Shown: positions 32,424 to 39,990 of the stretch, piece after piece
How positions within the stretch are numbered: position 1 is the stretch's first letter
Layout: every line of letters starts with the position of its first letter
Assembly (NCBI GenBank): GCA_030603445.1
Contig: JAUVXU010000006.1
Coordinates: 1-64,000, forward strand
From: Methanomicrobia archaeon
GTDB taxonomy: Archaea > Methanobacteriota_B > Thermococci > Methanofastidiosales > NM3
Direction: 5' to 3'
Length of the DNA: 64,000 bases
Made by a program: the position numbers and the translations under genes
The notes under the pieces: model-generated
Seen by the model: only the letters and a program-made list of their open reading frames with translations
What the model was told of the DNA's origin: nothing
The model's database searches: none

Positions 32424-33413
32424 ATGACAAGAAAATCTTCACAAGAATTGATGAAAAACATCATACTTTCTCTTCAGGAATCGCCAAAAACAATTAATAA
32501 AATTAAAAAAGATTTAAATATTCAATGGACCACTGCTAAAAGTCATTTAGAAACACTTGAGGAACTCAATCTGGTAAAAGAGAGTAAAATAGGGGTATCA
32601 AGAACATTCGAACTTATTGAGAATAGGCCAATTGTAAAAGATAATGATACATATTTTGGCTTGCCTATGTCACATGAAGACAAACAGATAAGCTGGTTTT
32701 TATTTTCTGAAATATCAAAGGAATGGGAAAAAAGATTTGGAAAGAAATCTGATCAGATAACAACACAAAAAGTCGCTGTAGAGGTGGCCAACAAATTAAA
32801 TCTCAATATCCCTATAAGTTGGTACAAATATGGGAAAATACTTGTCTGCAAATATGAACCCCAAAAAATATATAATTATGATAAAATTGTTATTGGTAAA
32901 TCAATTAACATCTATAAATTTCAGACTGTTTTGGAAGAAGTATGCGAGTTGTTTTCAGATTGCAATACTTTTCATGATTTTATGAGAAAACAATATGAAC
33001 TGTCCGAACACCCATTATACAAAACAAAACTTGATTTTGAGGATATGCGCCTTAAGGGGGATAATAAGGAGATTAACAATAAACGCATAAATCTTGCTTA
33101 CGATTTGATATTTAATTATCCGGATCTAAAAAAAGATACAATAATAAAAGAGTTATTAGAGGCGTTTGTTAGCAGTTATGTTACAAGCATATTGCAGGAC
33201 AGACACAGTCCTGAAATTAAAAATATGGCTTTTGAGGCATTTTCAGCTTTGTGGACATTGATGGCATTGAGACAATTTAAGAGGGGCCTTGTATCTGGTG
33301 GTTTTTATAAATCAGAGACAGATATTCAGAAATATATTGAATGTGAAGAGCAAAGCTATACTATGAATGCAAATGATGCTGTACTAAATTTTGTAAAGTC
33401 GGTATATGGTTAA
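32424..33413 (+). CDS. Winged-helix DNA-binding protein with uncharacterised C-terminal domain
   Basis: SPKTINKIKKDLNIQWTTAKSHLETLEELNLVKE HTH; remainder unassigned. Confidence 0.65.
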   Translation: MTRKSSQELMKNIILSLQESPKTINKIKKDLNIQWTTAKSHLETLEELNLVKESKIGVSRTFELIENRPIVKDNDTYFGLPMSHEDKQISWFLFSEISKEWEKRFGKKSDQITTQKVAVEVANKLNLNIPISWYKYGKILVCKYEPQKIYNYDKIVIGKSINIYKFQTVLEEVCELFSDCNTFHDFMRKQYELSEHPLYKTKLDFEDMRLKGDNKEINNKRINLAYDLIFNYPDLKKDTIIKELLEAFVSSYVTSILQDRHSPEIKNMAFEAFSALWTLMALRQFKRGLVSGGFYKSETDIQKYIECEEQSYTMNANDAVLNFVKSVYG

Positions 33414-33823
33414 TATTCTATATGTTCAGGTAAACGTACCTTCATTTTTTCATCTTTGAAACATGCATAGTCCGTAAGATTTCTTGTAATTAGGTAATTT
33501 GCATTATTTTCAATAGCTATTAATGCATGAACGGCGTCTTCGTGTTCAGTAGGAAAATTATTGGCACGTTGTTTTATTTTCGCAGTTGTTTTTACAGATA
33601 TCATTTTATTGCTTTTTTTCATATCTTCAAAAAGAGATTGATAAATTGGGGTATTCTCAAATTCTTTTAATTGTGTTAATAACCAATCAGAAACAAGAAA
33701 GGAATAATGGCAATTAATTCCGTTCAAAAACATCTCTGATGCGAAGTAACCAATGTCCAAAAATCTGCTTTTACGAGATTCAAAATAGTCCCTGTAAACG
33801 CATGTATCTACATAAACTAGCAT
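33410..33823 (-). CDS. PIN-domain nuclease
   Basis: MLVYVDTCVYRDYF, EDAVHALIAIENNANYLITRNLTDYACF (acidic PIN residues). Confidence 0.8.
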   Translation of the reverse strand: MLVYVDTCVYRDYFESRKSRFLDIGYFASEMFLNGINCHYSFLVSDWLLTQLKEFENTPIYQSLFEDMKKSNKMISVKTTAKIKQRANNFPTEHEDAVHALIAIENNANYLITRNLTDYACFKDEKMKVRLPEHIEY

Positions 33824-33960
33824 TATCTAATAAATTGCATTGATAACATATAAATTGTTTTATAATCGTTAAGGATGTATGTACAAGCTTTTCTCAGGGG
33901 AAACACTAAAAAAAAGAAAAAGAAGAGAGAGTTAGTTTGTGGTTTATTTGCATATGAGTT

Positions 33961-35037
33961 TTAAATTGCCAATTCAGGATATTCTATCCATGCTTCTGCC
34001 CATCTTATAAGTTTATCAGCAATATCTGGAGGAATTTTTTTACCTTTTTGTGCTTCAACTTCGTTTATGAAAGCCATAAGTATATTATTAGCTGTGTTTT
34101 CTTCACCCTTTTCAAATTGTTTTGCAGCTGCATTGAGTTTTGCAATCAATCCGTTGACAATACCCTGATGAGAAATGTTATCCCCTATGTACTCCTTTGC
34201 TTCATTTATTGATGGAACATACAATGTTCCTTCTATTTCAATATTTTCAAATGATACCGTGTGCACTGCTCCGTCTCCGTATAATCCATAAAACGCTTGC
34301 ATCTGTTTCATATCGCCTGTAAAAGTCATTCCTGCAGGCATTAAATCAGCTGGACCTGAATGCCAATTTGGAACATAAAATCCTTGTGGTCTTCCATTGA
34401 TAGTCATATACGCTTCACCAGAAGTATCACTTGTTGAGTGAAGAGTTATTATCACATCATACGTTCCGCCAGTATTATATGTAACGTTATCAATTGCCCC
34501 CCAATTTAGTGCTTGCCATTGATCTACTCCATCCCTGTCAAACCAAACTGCATGATTGGCCAATGGATTCGGTGGAATTGATGGTAGATTATAGTCGCCT
34601 TCACCGCAACCTCCTGCTTTCTGCAAAATCAGCTTATCGTCAAGATCTAATGTTGGAATGCCTAGTGGGTCGGGATCAAAAGTATTAGCACTCCAGTCGT
34701 AGTCTGTTGCCAACCATACTCCTGCCCCTTCAACTTCCCATGTGGGATTAAAGTTTCCATAACCCACTGTTCTGACACCAAATTCTGACCATGCGTGTGC
34801 TCCAGAATCGTCAACCATTCCATTTAAATCCACGGTAAATGTAAGCACTAGATCACTTTTTGTAATATCCCATACTTCTTCAAAATTACCTGCTTGGAAA
34901 CCACCACTGAGTGAAATATCGGAATAATTCATGATAGTTTCTTCTGCAGCTATAGGCATTATCGCCAGTGATGTAAACACCATTCCCAAAGCTATTGCTA
35001 TGCTTACTAATTTTCTAGGTTTGTTCAGTTTTGTCAC
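33961..35037 (-). CDS. Secreted protein with C-terminal FIMAH-like helical domain
   Basis: Signal peptide KLVSIAIALGMVFTSLAIMPIAAEE; C-term GIVNGLIAKLNAAAKQFEKGEENTANNILMAFINEVEAQKGKKIPPDIADKLIRWAEAWI. Confidence 0.65.
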   Translation of the reverse strand: MTKLNKPRKLVSIAIALGMVFTSLAIMPIAAEETIMNYSDISLSGGFQAGNFEEVWDITKSDLVLTFTVDLNGMVDDSGAHAWSEFGVRTVGYGNFNPTWEVEGAGVWLATDYDWSANTFDPDPLGIPTLDLDDKLILQKAGGCGEGDYNLPSIPPNPLANHAVWFDRDGVDQWQALNWGAIDNVTYNTGGTYDVIITLHSTSDTSGEAYMTINGRPQGFYVPNWHSGPADLMPAGMTFTGDMKQMQAFYGLYGDGAVHTVSFENIEIEGTLYVPSINEAKEYIGDNISHQGIVNGLIAKLNAAAKQFEKGEENTANNILMAFINEVEAQKGKKIPPDIADKLIRWAEAWIEYPELAI

Positions 35038-35287
35038 CTCCCTTTAAATAGGTATAGACAATTTGTCGTTTTTATATATAGTTTTTATGCCTGAAATGAC
35101 AATATATCAAAATAAAAGTTATAAAATGATGTATTTGCAGGTTTGGGCGCATTGATACTAGGAATAATAATTTTCTTCCTCATAGGGGCATTGTTAATAT
35201 GAGTTGGCACAAGGAATGCAGACATAAAAAAGCATCTTATGGAAAAGGCATATTACGATAAATTCAAAAAAATGTCATGACCAAAAA

Positions 35288-35400
35288 TGGCGCCGAGGTA
35301 GGGATTTGAACCCTAGTTGTGCAAGGCACAATCAGATTTCCCGTCAGCTACTATTTGGATCTCGAGTCTGACGCGTTTGACCAAGCTCCGCAACCTCGGC
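35288..35400 (-). tRNA. tRNA-Ser(CGA) with 23-nt intron (35338-35360) and encoded CCA (35288-35290)
   Basis: Minus strand: acceptor GCCGAGG/CCTCGGC, G73, CCA, T-arm TAGGGTTCAAATCCCTA, 6-bp variable arm TTGTGC/GCACAA, anticodon stem TCAGA/TCTGA, BHB central helix CUCG/CGGG with bulges AGA and AAA. Confidence 0.88.
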
Positions 35401-35424
35401 TCAACGGTAATATTTTCTATATGC

Positions 35425-35433
35425 TTTTAAAGG
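35425..35433 (-). promoter_or_regulatory. TATA box for tRNA-Ser
   Basis: Minus-strand CCTTTAAAAG about 25-32 nt upstream of the tRNA 5' end. Confidence 0.5.
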
Positions 35434-35437
35434 TTTT

Positions 35438-35446
35438 GCAGTCTTC
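35438..35446. repeat. Target-site duplication, left copy (GCAGTCTTC)
   Basis: Identical to 36805-36813 and immediately outside the TIRs. Confidence 0.85.
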
Positions 35447-36804
35447 GGCTTTGCACATAAAGGGTACCACTGAACATAAAGTATCAGAAAGTGAACATAA
35501 ACTTACGTTCACTTTACCCCTGCTCTCTTTCTATGGGCTTTTATTGTTATTATTTCAATGTTAATCATGTACGTCACGCGCACGCAGCAGGTGGCCCTAA
35601 AGGGCAATCACTTCTCATGCTGGTGCCACAAGGCAAAGAACGTATACAACAATGCCAATTACATCGTTCGCCAGGAATACTTCAACAATGGACGTTACAT
35701 AGCGCACAATGAGCTCTACCACCTCGTCAAGAACGATACGGAGTACAGGGAGCTTCCCTCGCTTGTTGCAAACGAGATTTTAAGGACGCTTCACGAGGCC
35801 TGGACGGGATTTTTCGGCTCCATGAGATCGTATGGCCGCGACCCCTATCGTTTCCTTGGCAGGCCAAGGCCGCCCCGCTACAAGGACAGGGACGGGGAGA
35901 TAACGATAAGATTCCCACGCAATCACATCTCGCACCGCGGGGGAAAGGTCCTTTTGCCAAAGAAGGTAGGGCGATACCCTATAAGGCACAAACTGCCGGA
36001 TGGGGCAGACGTCAAGATGGTGCGAATAATTCCAAGGGGATCCTCGTATGTAGCGGAGATCGTCTATGGGAAGGAGGTAGATGTAAACAAAAGAATGGCC
36101 AGGTGCGTGCTTGGTGTGGACATCGGGCTTGAGAACCTCATGACCGTGGTGGATGATCAGGGCAACAGGCCCTGAATCGTCAAGGATGGAGCTCTCAAGT
36201 CAATGAATCAATACTACAACAAGGAGCTTGCCCGCTTAAAATCCGTATGCGCAAAGTCTGGGCAGAGGACGACCAAGAGGATAAAGAGACTCTCTGAAAA
36301 AAGGAACAGGAAGGTAAGAAACGCCCTCCACCATATGAGCAAGCTGCTCGTCGGGCATGCCTGCAGGGTGGGGGCGTCTTCCATCGTCATCGGATATAAC
36401 GAGGGATGGAAACAAAAGGTAAGGCTCGGCCGAAAGACGAATCAGGGTTTTGTCCAAATACCTTACCATACCCTCTTGAAGCAGATAGCCTACAAGTCCG
36501 AAGAGAACGACATCGAAGTTGTCCTTCAAGACGAGTCGTATACCAGCAGGTGCTCCTTCCTTGACAGCGAGCCGATAGAAAGGCATGGCAGCTACAAGGG
36601 AAGGAGGATTTGCAGGGGCCTCTTCCAATCAGAAAAAGGAAAGGTAATCAATGCCGATGTGAACGCGGCATACAATATAATAAAAAAGGCATTCCCCAAA
36701 GCTTTCGCAGAGGGGATAGAGGATGTCAGCTTGCATCCGGTACGCATGGCAATGTGCCCTGTGTGCGAATGAACATAAACTTTTGATAGTTTATGTGCAA
36801 AGCC
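35447..36804 (+). mobile_element. tnpB-bearing element with 15-bp perfect TIRs and 9-bp flanking duplication
   Basis: GGCTTTGCACATAAA (35447-35461) and its exact reverse complement TTTATGTGCAAAGCC (36790-36804), flanked by GCAGTCTTC at 35438-35446 and 36805-36813. Confidence 0.9.
35558..36772 (+). pseudogene. tnpB: TnpB (RNA-guided nuclease, RuvC-type), interrupted by one in-frame TGA at 36173-36175
   Basis: Two same-frame ORFs (35558-36175 and 36203-36772) form one TnpB: CVLGVDIGLENLMTVVDD...NRP*IVKDGALKSMNQYYNKE...SSIVIGYNEGWKQ...GKVINADVNAAYNI. Confidence 0.88.
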
Positions 36805-36813
36805 GCAGTCTTC
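36805..36813. repeat. Target-site duplication, right copy (GCAGTCTTC)
   Basis: Identical to 35438-35446 and immediately outside the TIRs. Confidence 0.85.
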
Positions 36814-36905
36814 AAATCATCGCCTCCGCTAATCACAAAAAATTGGAGTTGTCTCTCTTATTAAAGGGTAAACTATTTAAAAATATGATATACTACCCTC
36901 ATTAG

Positions 36906-37685
36906 ATGAAAATATCAGATGATTATCTTATAAACGTTGATTCCATTTCAAAGGATTATGGCAACGTGAAAGCATTGGACAATGTTTCCTTGCAGATAAA
37001 GAAAGGCGAAACATTTGGCTTGTTAGGCCAAAACGGTGCCGGCAAGACCACACTTGTTAGAATACTATGCGGAGTACTATCTGCTACAAGCGGCACTGCA
37101 ACAGTTGATGGGTTAGATATTGCAAAAAATAAGAATGAGGTAAAAGCTATTACCGGGCTGCTTCCAGAAAACCCCGGTACTTATGAAGATCTTACAGCAA
37201 AAGAGTTCCTTTCTTTTGTAGGAGAGTTATACGGGCTTAGTAAGGACATAATAACAGATAGAACAAATGACCTTTTACAACTCTTTGATCTAGTTGGTAG
37301 AAAGGATGACCTTCTTTCAGGATTTTCTTCAGGAATGAGGCAAAAGATAATGCTTGCTTCAACGTTGATACACAATCCACCCATCCTGCTACTTGACGAA
37401 CCTACATCATCCCTTGACCCGACAGTTGCTCGCACGGTAAAAGATATTATTCTATCATTCTCAAAGGAGGCACAGCGCACAATCATAGTTTCCACTCATC
37501 AGCTTCCCTTAGCTGAAGAGGTATGTGACAGGATAGCAATACTGGATAAGGGCATTATCATGGCCTGTGACACACCAAAGAACTTGATGGAGTCTACAGG
37601 GACATCCACACTTGAAAATGCTTTCTTTAGCATAACAGGACTTGAACACAAAGACGTTGACATACTGCTGGAATGGGGCATGTGA
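36906..37685 (+). CDS. ABC transporter ATP-binding protein
   Basis: LLGQNGAGKTTLVRILCG, LLSGFSSGMRQKIMLASTLIHNPPILLLDEPTSSLDP. Confidence 0.95.
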   Translation: MKISDDYLINVDSISKDYGNVKALDNVSLQIKKGETFGLLGQNGAGKTTLVRILCGVLSATSGTATVDGLDIAKNKNEVKAITGLLPENPGTYEDLTAKEFLSFVGELYGLSKDIITDRTNDLLQLFDLVGRKDDLLSGFSSGMRQKIMLASTLIHNPPILLLDEPTSSLDPTVARTVKDIILSFSKEAQRTIIVSTHQLPLAEEVCDRIAILDKGIIMACDTPKNLMESTGTSTLENAFFSITGLEHKDVDILLEWGM

Positions 37686-39274
37686 TTATGAATGCGTGGT
37701 GGGTCATAGGCAAATACGGCTTGCGCTTGAATTTGGGGAAGGTGTATCGCCGCTTCAATTTGTTCTTTCCACTAATAGTACTGGTGTATTTTGCTTATGG
37801 CATTATATTGAAGCTGATAATAGATGCAAATCCTGATAACTTTGTTGTTGAGATATTATCAAATAAGGTGCTGTTTGCAACACTTACTGATCTAATACTT
37901 CTTTACCTGTTTATCTACCTTATCGTTATCTATGTTTTTACAGGCATCAGAAAACAAGATAAATCAAGTACCGAGCTATTGCTCTCAACACCACTTCGCT
38001 CAGAGGATATCGTGCTTGGAGAAACTATAGCGATGCTTCCCATATACTTACTATTCATGCCCACTATACTCATTCCCATATTCATATTTGGTTATTTTAA
38101 GGCAGGAGTTGGGCTTTGGGGCCTTGCAGTTATCTTTTTTTCACAGGCCTTGATGTTTATCCTTGCTATAGGAATTGGGGCAATTATACTTGCCCTTATA
38201 CAGTCTAGCATCCAACGCCTTAAGGTGGGCAAGTATTTCAGGCTTATATCTTCTTTTATATTTGCTGTACTGTACTTGTCCATATATGGAATGAAATACT
38301 GGTTATCTACTGCACAAAGCGTCACACAAAGCAAGTTGTTTAGTTCTCTTCCAACTTCTCTTGCAGGCAACGTGATATTTTCAAAAATTATGAATATCCC
38401 GTCATCACCTTCCGTTCTTGTAAGCATTTGCCTTTTGGTCTTATGGATAGTTGTCGTGTATAGGGTTGGCATAAATATAGCAGGCCGCGCATATTCGCTT
38501 GAAAAGGAGCTTGCAACTGCCCGCATTGTAATAAAAAAGGAAGGGGTCTTGCTAAGAATTGTCAGGCAAATTGTTCCAAAATCTCAAGAAGAACAGATAA
38601 TTACCCACTTCAAGGTGTTTTTCAGGGACTCCACTAACTTCTCAAGTTCTGTCTATCTTCTTATACTTGGTTATTTTATGACAATATTTATTGTATGGAA
38701 CTCACGTAATGAGATTGAGTCTATCGTTCGATTTTATACTATGGAGATGTCCATAACACCGATATTTGTATCTATATTCGTTTTGTCGATGTTTTATCTA
38801 TCGCGCGATGCATTGTGGATATGGAAAAAGGCCCCAGGCGGGACTGACAAGTTTTTGAAAAGCAAATGGCTGCAGACATTTATACTTAGTTTCGTTTTTT
38901 TGCCTATACCGTTTATTACAGGATTTGTAGTTGGTACTGATAGGATATCATTTGGAATAATGGTCTCAACCGCATTATGGTTGCTTATGATGAACGCCTT
39001 CTCGGTTTCATATGCAATATTCATAAATGTCATAAATCCCTCAAAACAGATAAGGGGTGCAAGATATGGTATTAACTCGATTATCTGCAGCTTCACACTA
39101 ATAATTATTCTTATGGGGGGCATGCAGGTAATGATGCATTTTGGCATGATGTTTATTGAGCATACATTCACTTCCCATCTTCTTTCAGGCGTTCTTATGG
39201 GTATTATTCTTAATGTTATAGGACTAATATTTATGTTAGTGGCACGTGAACGTATAGATGTAATTATGGATTGA
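37673..39274 (+). CDS. ABC transporter permease (large, multi-TM)
   Basis: 533 aa, many hydrophobic segments, overlaps the ATPase 3' end. Confidence 0.8.
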   Translation: MGHVIMNAWWVIGKYGLRLNLGKVYRRFNLFFPLIVLVYFAYGIILKLIIDANPDNFVVEILSNKVLFATLTDLILLYLFIYLIVIYVFTGIRKQDKSSTELLLSTPLRSEDIVLGETIAMLPIYLLFMPTILIPIFIFGYFKAGVGLWGLAVIFFSQALMFILAIGIGAIILALIQSSIQRLKVGKYFRLISSFIFAVLYLSIYGMKYWLSTAQSVTQSKLFSSLPTSLAGNVIFSKIMNIPSSPSVLVSICLLVLWIVVVYRVGINIAGRAYSLEKELATARIVIKKEGVLLRIVRQIVPKSQEEQIITHFKVFFRDSTNFSSSVYLLILGYFMTIFIVWNSRNEIESIVRFYTMEMSITPIFVSIFVLSMFYLSRDALWIWKKAPGGTDKFLKSKWLQTFILSFVFLPIPFITGFVVGTDRISFGIMVSTALWLLMMNAFSVSYAIFINVINPSKQIRGARYGINSIICSFTLIIILMGGMQVMMHFGMMFIEHTFTSHLLSGVLMGIILNVIGLIFMLVARERIDVIMD

Positions 39275-39978
39275 TGATTATGCGTGTGGAAAGATGGACT
39301 AAGGAAAACAAACCTCTTCGCATAATGAGGGTAGAAACAGTCCCAATTTCTAAGTTAAAACTCCATGAGGCAGTTATTAAAGAGGAATTAGATAATTTTT
39401 GTAAGAGCCTAAAATCAAAAGGCATATTTTTTAGACCGATCCTAGTAGACAGAAAAACATTTGTCGTGCTAGATGGCCATCATAGGGTAGAAGGGCTAAA
39501 GCGCCTTGGCGCCAAGATGGTGCCGGCAATATTCATAGACTATTTTGATGATGAAGTCGGACTGTATACTTGGTTTCCAATCATATGGCATAAAAAAGAG
39601 GATGTCATACGCCTTCTTAGTTCAATTGCTACTATTGATTATAGGCCATTGGAAGAGGCCAAGGCACTTGTTGACAAAAAGGAAGCGGAACTATGCATCA
39701 TATCTAGTGGGGATGCTGATGCGGCAGTAGTAAAAGGAGATACTGAGGAGATCTTATCTGAGCTTTCCAAGCACTTTACGTTTGAATATGTTGATACATT
39801 GGACTTTGTTAAGCACATACTGCCAGACAAGGGAGTTTTGTTGTATCGCCATGTACCAACAAAAGAAGAGGTCATAGCTTTAGCAGAGAGCGGTGGGGTC
39901 TTTCCCCCAAAAACCACAAGGCATCACCTGCCATACCGCTATCAAGATATAAGGGTAAGGTTATCAACATTATATTAA
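39271..39978 (+). CDS. ParB/SerK-like protein (ADP-dependent free serine kinase family)
   Basis: PILVDRKTFVVLDGHHRVEGLKRLGAKMVPAIFIDY (DGHHR motif) plus SerK-like C-terminal part. Confidence 0.7.
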   Translation: MMIMRVERWTKENKPLRIMRVETVPISKLKLHEAVIKEELDNFCKSLKSKGIFFRPILVDRKTFVVLDGHHRVEGLKRLGAKMVPAIFIDYFDDEVGLYTWFPIIWHKKEDVIRLLSSIATIDYRPLEEAKALVDKKEAELCIISSGDADAAVVKGDTEEILSELSKHFTFEYVDTLDFVKHILPDKGVLLYRHVPTKEEVIALAESGGVFPPKTTRHHLPYRYQDIRVRLSTLY

Positions 39979-39990
39979 TGGAGAGACAAT

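Noticed and set aside
35132-35212. Short TM peptide (AGLGALILGIIIFFLIGALLI)
   Set aside because: No in-frame ATG or plausible start after the upstream stop; at most a gene remnant.
35291-35400. tRNA-Leu from its long variable arm
   Set aside because: Anticodon after U33 is CGA and discriminator is G73, both fitting Ser; stem TCAGA/TCTGA needs the intron removed.
36173-36175. TGA in tnpB as selenocysteine
   Set aside because: No TnpB precedent, position is not catalytic, no SECIS-like element recognised; point mutation is simpler.
35447-36804. Simple IS200/IS605 or IS1341-type annotation
   Set aside because: Those elements lack terminal inverted repeats and target-site duplications; both are present here.
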